Positions 39,301 to 47,035 of a DNA stretch of 47,922 nucleotides are shown in pieces. The position numbers and the translations under genes are program-made. Within the stretch, counting starts at the first letter, position 1; each line of letters begins with the position of its first letter. The DNA lies in assembly GCA_008080595.1 (NCBI GenBank), contig VIKI01000096.1:1-47922 (forward strand), read 5' to 3'. The DNA comes from Comamonadaceae bacterium. Lineage in GTDB: Bacteria > Pseudomonadota > Gammaproteobacteria > Burkholderiales > Burkholderiaceae_C. The notes beneath the pieces were generated by a model. The model did not search any database. It saw only the letters and a list, made by a program, of their open reading frames with translations, and was not told the origin of the DNA.

Positions 39301-42300
39301 AGAAAACGCCTGGCTTCTGGAAGATCAGGCCACCGAGTTGGAAGCGACCCAGGTGCAGATCAGGAATGCGCTTGAATTTTCTGAGGGCATCATCAATGCC
39401 ATTCCAGACATCCTGTTCGAAATGGACAGAAACGGGCGCTACCTGAATGTCTGGACGCAAAATCCGCAGCTGCTGGCAGAGCAAAAGATGGCGCTACTGG
39501 GCAAAAGTATCACCGACATCCTCACCCCGAAGAACGCAGCCATTGCCATGCAGGGCATCCGCGAGGCCGACGCGCATGGGGTGTCTTACGGCCAAACCAT
39601 ACCCATCGCTCAATCCAACGGCGAGACACGCTGGTATGAGTATTCCCTGGCCAAGAAGCAAAGCGGCCCGTTGTCCGATGCCACCTTCATCGTGCTGGAA
39701 CGCGACGTGACCCAACGCATCCGCATGCAAGACGAGTTGACTCAGCGCGAACGCGAGTTCCGCAGCCTGGCGGAAAACCTGCCCGTCAACATTGCACGCT
39801 GGGATTGCCAAGGGCGCTATGTGTATCTCAACCCGAGCTTAGAGCGTTTGTTCGGCAGTGCGAATACCGTCATCGGCAAAACCAAGAGCGAGGCTTTTCC
39901 CGACGGCCGTTTTACGGAAATGGAAGCCATCCTTCTCAATGTCGTCGCGACGGGAACAAAGACAACTGCCAAACGTCAACTCGTCCCCAGCGAAAACGGC
40001 GAAATGCGCATCCACGACCTGAGTCTGGTGCCGGAATTCAATACGGCAGGACAGATCGTTGGCGTACTGGGCATTGGCCACGACATGACCGACATCTACC
40101 ACATGGAAGATGCGCTACACGATAACCTCCGGTTTACCTACGAACTGATCGAAGCCATTCCCGGCCCCGTCTTCTACAAGGATGCGGACGGACTCTACCT
40201 GGGTTGCAATGGTGCTTTCGAGCGGTACTACGGGATACCGCGCGATAAACTCATCGGCAAGGGGGTGTTCGACCTCTGGCCAAGAGACCTGGCGGAACGC
40301 TACCACGCGGCGGATCGGCAATTGATCGAAAACCCCGGCACCCAGATTTACGAAGGCCAGATGCAAACGCCGCAAGGTCGCCGCGACGCGGTTTTCCACA
40401 AGGCCACATTCGCCCGGGCCGATGGCAGCATTGGCGGGCAGGTCGGTGTCATCCTCGACATCACCGAGCGCAAGCAGGCAGAAAGTGCCATCCAGGAAAA
40501 CCTGGCGCAGATCACCGCACTCAACCGGAGTCTGGAAGAAACTGCCCGAGACATGGCGGAACAAGCCGTCAGACTGGAGGCCTCCAGAGAACAACTCCAG
40601 CGAACCGAGGCCTGGTACCGTGGCATTCTGCATTCTGCACCCGACGGCATGTTGGTGGTCAACGAGCACGGCATCATCACGCTGGTGAATGCGCAGCTTG
40701 GCCGGATGTTTGGTTATACCGATGGCGAGCTGATTGGGCAGTCCATAGAGCAATTGGTTCCGCCTGAATCACGTGATCAGCATGTGTTCAATCGCAATGG
40801 CTATATCGATGGGCAGTCGAAAGACCGCAGAATGAGGGGACAAGCTGCCAAACTACAAGGTCGCCGCAAAGATGGCAGCGAATTCTCTGTAGACATTGCC
40901 CTGTCCAGACTGCCCGGCATCGACGGCAACGAGAATGCGATCTGCGCGGCCGTGCGCGATGTCACCGAACAGCAGCGTCTGGAAAAAGCATTGGCCGAGC
41001 GCGAGTATGAGTCGAGCACCCTGATCAACAACACGCCCGACACCATCGCCCGCTACAACCGTGATGGCATCCGCATTTTTGCCAACCAGGCTTTGGCCAA
41101 CGGCATCGAAGGTGGCCTGGATGCCGTGCTTGGCAAGACACCTGGCCAGGTTCCAGGTGGGCCGCAGTCCGAAGCCTACGAGGCCAAGTTGCGCGAAGTC
41201 ATTGCCTCCGGAGTCAACACCGAATTCGAGTTGATCTGGACAGGCAAGAATGGGCAGGACATGTGCAGCCATATCCGCCTGACGGCAGAGTTTGATGCCA
41301 GCGGCAGCGTGGCCACCGTGCTGGCGGTGGGGCGCGACATCACCGAGCTGAACGCCTTCCGCCAGAAAATTCACCAGATGGCGTTCTATGACACACTGAC
41401 CTCGCTGCCCAACCGCGCCCTGTTCAATGACCGGCTGCGCCAGATGCTGACCGATGCGCAATGGCACGATCAGAAGGCCGGGGTGATGCTGCTGGATCTG
41501 GATCGTTTCAAGGCTATCAATGACTCGATGGGACACCCGGCTGGCGATGCCTTGCTGCGCGAAGCAGCACTTAGGCTGAGCTTTTGCGTGCGCAGCTACG
41601 ACACCGTTGCCCGGCTGGGGGGAGATGAGTTCGCGATTCTGTTGCCCGAAATCCGCAGCGGCGACGATCTCGGACGGGTCGCCAGCAAAATTCTGGCGGC
41701 ATTCAACGAGCCCTTCATGCTGGAGGGCAAAGAGGTCTTTGTTTCCACCAGCATCGGCATCGCCGTCTACCCCAATGACGGCATCGATGCGGACGACCTG
41801 ATCAAGCAAGCCGACTCAGCCATGTATTTCGCCAAACGTTCAGGGCGCAATAACTTCCGTTTCTATTCCAAAGAACTGACCGCCAGCGCAGGTGAAAGGC
41901 TGTCGCTGGAGTCAGAGTTGCGCCGTGCCCTCGAACGCAACGAGCTTGAGCTGTATTACCAGCCCAAGGTGCGCCTGGCAGACAGCCAGCTGGTCGGCTC
42001 TGAAGCCTTGCTGCGCTGGAACAATCCGCAGCGTGGCATGGTGCCACCAGACCAATTCATCTCCATTGCCGAAGACAGTGGGCTGATCGTCGAGATTGGC
42101 GAATGGGTGCTGCGTGAGGCCTGCCGCACCGCCTGCGACTGGAACGCTGCGGGCAAGCCTGTGCACAAGGTGGCCATCAACCTGTCGGCACGCCAGTTTC
42201 AATCCAATGACCTGGTGAAAACGGTGCGCACCGTGCTCGAAGAAACCGGCTGCAAACCGGAGTGGATCGAGCTGGAAATCACCGAAAGCCTGTTGCTTGA

Positions 42301-42667
42301 CGAGCAAGGCGAGGTGCTGGAAATGCTGCAAACCTTCCGCGTCATCGGCATCTCGATTGCCATTGACGATTTCGGCACCGGTTATTCGGCACTGAGCTAC
42401 CTGGCGCGCTTTCCCATCAACACCCTGAAGATCGACCGCTCCTTCATCCGCACCCTCACCACCGAGCATTTCCGCGCCGAACTGGTCAAAGCCATCCTGT
42501 CCATCGCCCGTTGCCTGGGGCAAGAGGTGGTGGCCGAAGGTGTCGAAACCACCGAACAAGCCGCCTTCTTGCACGCCCACGGCTGCCAGATTGCACAAGG
42601 TTACCTCTACAGCAAGCCAGTATCGAAAGCTGCGTTTGCCGCCATTGATTTGAGCCTGCATTCATAA
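36395..42667 (+). CDS. Giant multi-PAS diguanylate cyclase / phosphodiesterase
   Basis: 2090 residues from GTG 36395, or longer. About six membrane helices (residues 1-155) come first. About eleven PAS/PAC domains follow at roughly 183, 324, 451, 578, 705, 832, 997, 1117, 1243, 1407 and 1532. Two similar coiled-coil spacers (near 954-994 and 1368-1405) separate PAS6/7 and PAS9/10. GGDEF follows (about 1665-1830; intact GGDEF near 1742), then EAL (about 1835-2085; SEALLRW, IAIDDFGTGYSALSYL, KIDRSFI). So it can both make and break c-di-GMP. A better translation start lies at ATG 36323 (GAGG upstream, same frame), but a TGA at 36350 interrupts it after nine codons; the intervening SQLDLAYQRAHFSIVSS looks coding. 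Start is therefore uncertain. Confidence 0.92.
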   Translation: MSSLLVSSLVVAALWPLVARQNLLAWLLALWSILAVRFFFTHRFLKLNQNQLIEPDKWTTGYVIGAAATGLCWGLTVFCFPESPTDQTTILLIFVIAGVCAFASASMATIPSASNLFMVSALLPMALWLLSFNQRLQLIMALIALIYLGLMLLLSRHIHGAVLSSLVSNEQNKALTSAVQERDWRMQRFFESAPGCYFTLQRDRDGILCMPFASSGITPLFGIEPNDVTSNIAPLLLTLHPDDIEHMLHGLHQSAQVMTPFRYEFRIIPLTRGERWIVLQCMPQNTESGMVQWHGVMFDISDRKLAEAALKESETRYRAKSNLMHSVLESTSNVVIYALDRNYRYLSFNHAHRDIFKTSWGKDIAVGMSILDVFDDEAFSTYCRQSYDQVLAGHHLCIESREKFPTTGTPVYRHWENHGSPIRNDQGEIVGLTVFAIEITARKQAEKSLRASEERMRFFFERQLVGMAITSPEKGWVQINEKMCHMLGYSHDELMQLTWAELTYPDDLAADVAQFDRVLSGDIDSYTLEKRFIRKDGRLVHTNLAVGCVRRSDRSVDYVLALFEDITERKRIEAELADSHNFLNKVINSISDPISVKDSAHRWILLNDTCCAMIGHPREVLLGKSDYDFFPKEQADVFWEKDDLVFKSGEVNLNEEALTSADGGVRHLLTQKSPFTFSDGQRYVVATSRDITERKAIEKALCDSEHMLQEAQRIAHVGSWDVDMVNDKLIWSDEIFRIWEIDKTKFKADFAAFMETVHPEDRERVGRVYNEAVVNHSLYEVEHRLLFPDGRVKHILERGEPQYDAQGKPVRFIGTSLDVTERKRAEAELQYSRNFLDLILNGISDAIAVKDRQHRWVQMNDASCVMIGESREVLLGKSDYDFFPKEQADIFQEKDELVFSTGEANVNEEILTSTNGEVRYIQTKKTPFRGVDGQLLLVAASRDITERKRTEQALQEKLAQISELNRTLEENAWLLEDQATELEATQVQIRNALEFSEGIINAIPDILFEMDRNGRYLNVWTQNPQLLAEQKMALLGKSITDILTPKNAAIAMQGIREADAHGVSYGQTIPIAQSNGETRWYEYSLAKKQSGPLSDATFIVLERDVTQRIRMQDELTQREREFRSLAENLPVNIARWDCQGRYVYLNPSLERLFGSANTVIGKTKSEAFPDGRFTEMEAILLNVVATGTKTTAKRQLVPSENGEMRIHDLSLVPEFNTAGQIVGVLGIGHDMTDIYHMEDALHDNLRFTYELIEAIPGPVFYKDADGLYLGCNGAFERYYGIPRDKLIGKGVFDLWPRDLAERYHAADRQLIENPGTQIYEGQMQTPQGRRDAVFHKATFARADGSIGGQVGVILDITERKQAESAIQENLAQITALNRSLEETARDMAEQAVRLEASREQLQRTEAWYRGILHSAPDGMLVVNEHGIITLVNAQLGRMFGYTDGELIGQSIEQLVPPESRDQHVFNRNGYIDGQSKDRRMRGQAAKLQGRRKDGSEFSVDIALSRLPGIDGNENAICAAVRDVTEQQRLEKALAEREYESSTLINNTPDTIARYNRDGIRIFANQALANGIEGGLDAVLGKTPGQVPGGPQSEAYEAKLREVIASGVNTEFELIWTGKNGQDMCSHIRLTAEFDASGSVATVLAVGRDITELNAFRQKIHQMAFYDTLTSLPNRALFNDRLRQMLTDAQWHDQKAGVMLLDLDRFKAINDSMGHPAGDALLREAALRLSFCVRSYDTVARLGGDEFAILLPEIRSGDDLGRVASKILAAFNEPFMLEGKEVFVSTSIGIAVYPNDGIDADDLIKQADSAMYFAKRSGRNNFRFYSKELTASAGERLSLESELRRALERNELELYYQPKVRLADSQLVGSEALLRWNNPQRGMVPPDQFISIAEDSGLIVEIGEWVLREACRTACDWNAAGKPVHKVAINLSARQFQSNDLVKTVRTVLEETGCKPEWIELEITESLLLDEQGEVLEMLQTFRVIGISIAIDDFGTGYSALSYLARFPINTLKIDRSFIRTLTTEHFRAELVKAILSIARCLGQEVVAEGVETTEQAAFLHAHGCQIAQGYLYSKPVSKAAFAAIDLSLHS
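38116..39240 (+). repeat. Internal duplication of a PAS domain (PAS4 / PAS6)
   Basis: The units at about 38116-38490 and 38880-39240 encode near-identical PAS-PAC domains (both contain LLGKSDYDFFPKEQAD, followed by SRDITERK), with PAS5 between them. DNA identity is high enough to see by eye. It points to recent tandem duplication of a PAS block within the gene. Confidence 0.85.
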
Positions 42668-42737
42668 CACCGACCCGATAGGCTGCCACGGGTACAGCAC
42701 TATTCGGGTTCTGGTGAAACTATTTTGCTATGTATTT

Positions 42738-42772
42738 AATAGCTGCTTTCGCTTTTATTTAAAGGGCTACAA
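42738..42772. repeat. Dispersed palindrome, copy 7
   Basis: AATAGCTGCTTTCGCTT and AAAGGGCTACAA, in the 190-base gap between the convergent PAS giant and the FAD/Fe-S gene. Same GGGCTAC variant arm as copy 6. Nothing else is recognised in this gap. Confidence 0.65.
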
Positions 42773-42858
42773 CCGCTTTTAATACACAGATTCAAGCCCC
42801 TTACTGCCAATTCGCCGCCAGCACAGGCTGAGTGCTGCGTCACACAAGTACCAAAGGC

Positions 42859-44148
42859 TCAAGCACTGCCAAACTTGGTATCAAATCGAATACCGATTTT
42901 TTGCAGCAAGGGGGTGGGCAGCAGGCCACCGGCGCAGACGATCACCGCGTGGTTGCGGTGGCGTTGCAGGATGCCGTCGCAATCGATGTCTACCGCATCT
43001 TCCAGAATGCCTTGCACGGTGGAGTTGAGCATGACTTTCAAGCGCCCGGCTTTTTGCTGTTGCTCCAGCAGCATGCGGTTTTTTTGTTTGACGCGGGAGA
43101 AGGCGGCGCTGCGGTAGGACAGGATCACGCTTGTGCCTTCTTGCTCGGACAGTGCAATGGCGGCTTCCAGCGCACTGTCGCCACCGCCCACCACCAGCAC
43201 GTGTTGACCGGCAAACTGGACCGGGTCGGTCAGGCGGTACATCACCTTGGGCTGGTTTTCGCCAGGCACGTCAAGCTTGCGCGGAGTGCCACGCCGGCCC
43301 ATGGAGAGCAGCACGGTGTGGGTGGTGTAGCTGCCTTTGGAGGTGGTCACCACAAAATGTTCGCCGTGTTTTTCAATCGCCTCCATGCGCTCGTTGAAGG
43401 AGATACTGAGACCGGTGTTGTTCACCACCCCGTGCCAGAATTCCAGCAGTTTTTCTTTCTGCACCTCGGCAAACTTGACCTTGCCAACCATGGCCAGTTC
43501 AACCGGCGCGGTCATGGCGATTTTTTGCCGTGGGTAGTGGTAAACCGTGCCACCTAGCGCATCTTCCTGCTCCACAATTTTGTAGCGCAGCTTGTGCTCT
43601 ATGGCCGACAAGCCGGCAGAAATACCGGCTGGGCCACAGCCGACGATGACCACGTCATAGTCGCCGCTGGGGCCAACTTTTTTGCGGATGGCATTCATGG
43701 CCTGGCGGCCCTGCTCGGCCGCCTTGCGGATCAGGCCCATGCCGCCAAGCTCGCCTGCAATGAAGATGCCGGGCACATTGGTTTCAAACTCAGGGCTGAT
43801 GTGCGGGATTTCGATGCCGCGCTTTTCGGTGCCAAACACCAGTTTGATGGATTCCACCGGGCAGGCGGCCATACAGGCACCGTGGCCAATGCAGTGCGCC
43901 GGATTGATCAGCACGGCTTTGCCGTTGACCACACCCAGGGCTTTTTCCGGGCAGGCTTTGACGCAAGCACCAGAGCCCATGCAGCGCGTGGGATCAACCA
44001 CCGGGTGCAGCGAGGGCGGCTCCAGCATGCCGGTCTGGATGGCATCTTGCAGTTGCGCATGGTGGGCCCCATGAACGCGGCTTTGCCGCTTGAGGTAGAG
44101 CCAGGTCACCAGCCCAATCACTGCGAGGTAGATGTACAAATATTTCAT
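42859..44148 (-). CDS. Membrane-anchored 2[4Fe-4S] ferredoxin-FAD oxidoreductase
   Basis: 429 residues. One N-terminal membrane helix (YLYIYLAVIGLVTWLYL). A bacterial ferredoxin domain has two [4Fe-4S] motifs: CMGSGACVKACP and CIGHGACMAACP. A thioredoxin-reductase-like flavoprotein domain follows with the FAD motif VVIVGCGPAGISAG, and the NAD(P) motif VLVVGGGDSALEAA. The electron source is probably NAD(P)H, with output via the clusters; the partner is not identified, but its position beside a multiheme cytochrome suggests feeding electrons toward the membrane or periplasm. Start at 44148; it is 26 bases from the CcmI-like gene stop, so an operon is likely. Confidence 0.85.
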   Translation of the reverse strand: MKYLYIYLAVIGLVTWLYLKRQSRVHGAHHAQLQDAIQTGMLEPPSLHPVVDPTRCMGSGACVKACPEKALGVVNGKAVLINPAHCIGHGACMAACPVESIKLVFGTEKRGIEIPHISPEFETNVPGIFIAGELGGMGLIRKAAEQGRQAMNAIRKKVGPSGDYDVVIVGCGPAGISAGLSAIEHKLRYKIVEQEDALGGTVYHYPRQKIAMTAPVELAMVGKVKFAEVQKEKLLEFWHGVVNNTGLSISFNERMEAIEKHGEHFVVTTSKGSYTTHTVLLSMGRRGTPRKLDVPGENQPKVMYRLTDPVQFAGQHVLVVGGGDSALEAAIALSEQEGTSVILSYRSAAFSRVKQKNRMLLEQQQKAGRLKVMLNSTVQGILEDAVDIDCDGILQRHRNHAVIVCAGGLLPTPLLQKIGIRFDTKFGSA

Positions 44149-44174
44149 GTCAACACGTGATCAATGTTCAGGGC

Positions 44175-44801
44175 TCACGGCTTGGCGGCAGCCTTGTTTT
44201 TGCTGTCTGTAGCCAGCGCTTCTGCATAGTCAGCCTGTAGCGCGGTGTCATTGGGCAGCAGGGTGATGGCTTTTTTGTAGGCCACAAGGGCATCGGGCTG
44301 GTTGCCCATGACGGCATAAGAGCGTGCCAGCATGGCCCAGCCTTGGGCATCGTTGGGTTGTTTCTTCAAGCGTTCAGCCAGCCGCTCTGCCATGACCGAA
44401 ATTTCTTCCACATTGGTGGCATGGGGTGCGGGCTTGCTCGATCCGCTTTCCAGAAAGGGCTGTGCCCTGGCTGTGCTGAACAAGGTATTGGTGAGCTTGC
44501 CAGGTGTTTGTGCAGACCACAGGTAGGCCACACTCGACAGAACGGCGATGCCCAGCGCCAGCACAAGAGAGCGTTTGGGCCATCGGGTGCGTGTCGTCGC
44601 ACCAGCCCTTGCGGGTGATGCGGAATCTGTGGGGCTGTTGTTCAGAGCCCAGTCGATCACGCGGCGCTCCAGCACGCTGCAAGCCTCGGTGTAGGCCTGC
44701 AGTGTCAAGGTGCCAGCCTCATGCAAGGCCTGGAGCTGGCGCAGTTGCTGTTTGATCGACGAGATGTCAATGCCGATGTGGGGGGCAGTAGTGGTGTTCA
44801 T
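44175..44801 (-). CDS. CcmI/CycH-like TPR protein
   Basis: 208 residues. Residues 1-55 are helical and soluble; a single membrane helix (SLVLALGIAVLSSVAYLW) follows near 80-97; TPR-like repeats run from about 130 (ERLKKQPNDAQGWAMLARSY, LPNDTALQADYAEAL). The C-terminal half resembles the apocytochrome-binding TPR domain of CcmI used in heme c attachment. With a multiheme cytochrome gene nearby, a dedicated maturation or chaperone role is reasonable but unproven. Strong Shine-Dalgarno (GAGGAG) before the ATG at 44801; 19 bases after the beta-barrel gene stop. Confidence 0.78.
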   Translation of the reverse strand: MNTTTAPHIGIDISSIKQQLRQLQALHEAGTLTLQAYTEACSVLERRVIDWALNNSPTDSASPARAGATTRTRWPKRSLVLALGIAVLSSVAYLWSAQTPGKLTNTLFSTARAQPFLESGSSKPAPHATNVEEISVMAERLAERLKKQPNDAQGWAMLARSYAVMGNQPDALVAYKKAITLLPNDTALQADYAEALATDSKNKAAAKP

Positions 44802-44820
44802 TCAATGGCTCCTCAGGTGT

Positions 44821-45495
44821 TCAGAAGTCGATGCGTATGCCAAGGTAGTAGTTCATGCGTGCCGCAGTGGTGGAGGCACCTGGCCCGTTGAGGTTGGGCG
44901 CACCGGTGGCATTGGAGCGCTCGTAGGTCAGCTCGGACTCCAGTGACACCTGGTTGCGGATGCGGTAAATGGCGCGCAGGCCAGTCGTCCAGACGTTGTT
45001 GCTGTCACCGGCTGCGCCACTTTGGGTGTAGTAGCGCAAAGAGGGTTCCAACTGCCATTTGTCGTTCAGGCTGGTGAGGTTGTTGTAAGACAGCAGCGTG
45101 CCATGGTAGAGCGGCCCACCCAGAAAGCTGACGTTGAACACATGAGTGTCACGCACCGAGTAGAGGTTGGTACCGATCAACTGGGCGCTGATGCCCCACA
45201 GATTGCCGGTGGCAGCCTGACCAGTGGGCAGCAGCACGGCCACCGGCTTGATCTCGTCGACACTGGTCAGGCTGAAGTCCGCGCCGGTTTGCCAGTTGGG
45301 TGTCAGCATGGTGGTGCCGCCAATACGAAACTGGTTTTGGTAAGCCGTGAGGCCCTTGACCTGCTCACGCAGTGTTTCAATCGGTGTTGTACCCAGCAGT
45401 TCCGAAATGCGCTTGGCCTGCACCGCCAGGTTGGGGTCTTGAAAAAACAGCACGTTGCCCAGCACCAGCATGGGGGTGGTGCGGCGGTCAAACAT
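44821..45495 (-). pseudogene. Outer-membrane beta-barrel protein, C-terminal part after frameshift
   Basis: Frame encoding alternating hydrophobic/aromatic beta strands (NTNLYSVRDTHVFNVSFLGG-like segments) and ending in YYLGIRIDF, a C-terminal Phe as in outer-membrane barrels recognised by BamA. It continues directly from the upstream frame at 45303-46967 once a one-base shift near 45496 is corrected. Internal ATG at 45495 is within the protein, so this is not an independent gene. Reunited length is about 714 residues. Confidence 0.75.
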
Positions 45496-46967
45496 GGCAT
45501 TTCGTAGTCAAACTGGCCCGAGGCCGATACCCCGCCACGGAAGTAGCGCAGGTCAGTGCCCAGGCCGCGCCGGTCGGTTTGACCATCAATCACCTGCTCG
45601 ATCACATAGGCGCTGCCGCTGAGTTCTTTGGTCAGCGCTTCAGCATCGACCGACATGCCGTAGAAGGTGCGGCGGGTGTCGAGCAAAGGATCTGACGGCT
45701 TGCCGATGACAGCGTTGACTTTCCACTTGGGCGCAAAGGTGTAGCCAGCCTGAACACCATCAAACCGGTACATCACGCCGCCGCCATTGGGGGACTGTCG
45801 ACCCACACGCACATTGCCGCCAAGTACCAGGGAGCGGTAATCAAAATACAGGGCGTTCAGGCGTTCTTTGTCAGAGTTTTTGAGGTAGTCACGGGTCAGG
45901 GAGTCACGCACCACAAAACGCATGTCTTTTTCAGCGTCGCGGTAGCGCCAGTTCAAATCCACCCGGCTTTGTAATTGCCTTTGATCCGTGTTGGACAAGT
46001 TGGTGTCGGACTGCAGCACCGGCAGGCCACCGAGTGGTGAGTCCTGAAACTCCTGGGTACGGGTGTTGGACTTACCGCCGTAATAGAACATGGACACCGA
46101 GCCGGTGGTGGTGGTGGTCACCTGAGAGGCTTTCTTGTCCTCGCTTGGCTCTGCGCTGCCAATGGCAGGCAATGTGGTCACCAATTGGCGAATACGGTCA
46201 CTGTCGAGCCCCTCGGGATAGAGTTTCAAAAAAAGGTCAAACTCGCTGGCCGCCCGGGCCTTGTCACCGGCATTCAAGCGGGCCAGACCCGCCAGCTCTT
46301 GCGCCTTGCGAGAAGAGGCATTGGGTGGCAGGCTCAGCAACTGGTTGAGTGACTCGGTGGCGGCGTTGTAGTCTCCACCGTCAAAGGCTGACTGCGCTGT
46401 GGCCAGCAAGGTGGCCGCCGTGGCTTCGGTATCCTGGACTGCCGGTTTTGTCGAGGCAACCGGAGCAGGGGAAGCAGTAGGTGCAGGTCGCACGGGCACA
46501 ACTTTGGCATTGGCGGCCTGGGCGGTTTTAACCGACTCGCTCAAACCCTCCAGCACCAGTTCAATGCTGCTGTTGTGGCCTGCTCGTACCTTGAAACGTA
46601 CTGGTGCCGCAAACCGAATCACCAGTTTGCGGCTGGTGCTGGTTTGGGAGGTGTTGGTGGCGGATTCGTCACGGATGATGATGTCAGGAATACTGCCACC
46701 GCCTTTGATGCGCCGCTCACTGCTCTCCAGTGTGATCTGCGTGCGTGTCGGCAGCACCGTGTAAAAAGCCTGCACCAGGTCTGAGGCACGTGCTGAGATG
46801 GATCGTGAATATTGCACCGGCGTGACCAGTTTGATTTGCACGATGGCATTGGCCCCCTCTTGGTGCAAAACAACGTCGTCCAGAACCTGGGCTTGGGCTG
46901 AGGCCATCAGTCCGGCACACATGCAAGCGGCCAAGGATGTCAATGAATAGTTTCTGGTGATGTGCAT
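45303..46967 (-). pseudogene. Outer-membrane TPR/beta-barrel protein, N-terminal part (frameshifted)
   Basis: From the ATG at 46967: signal peptide MHITRNYSLTSLAACMCAG with cleavage near AQAQV; an AMIN-like domain (residues about 30-190); Ala/Pro-rich linker; a TPR pair near 215-310 (LLATAQSAFDGGDYNAATES, KAQELAGLARLNAGDKARAAS); then barrel strands. The true frame ends near 45497 at FDYEM; the rest of this frame (PCLTAAPPP...) is out of phase. Adding one base restores FDRRTTPMLVLG in the next frame. Encoded directly after the multiheme cytochrome, so it is a candidate porin or sheath partner. Confidence 0.75.
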
Positions 46968-47035
46968 GATGCTGTGAACGGTTGATGAAAGAGAAATTGA
47001 ATTGAGGGTTGAAAAATGGGTCGATAAATGCCGGG

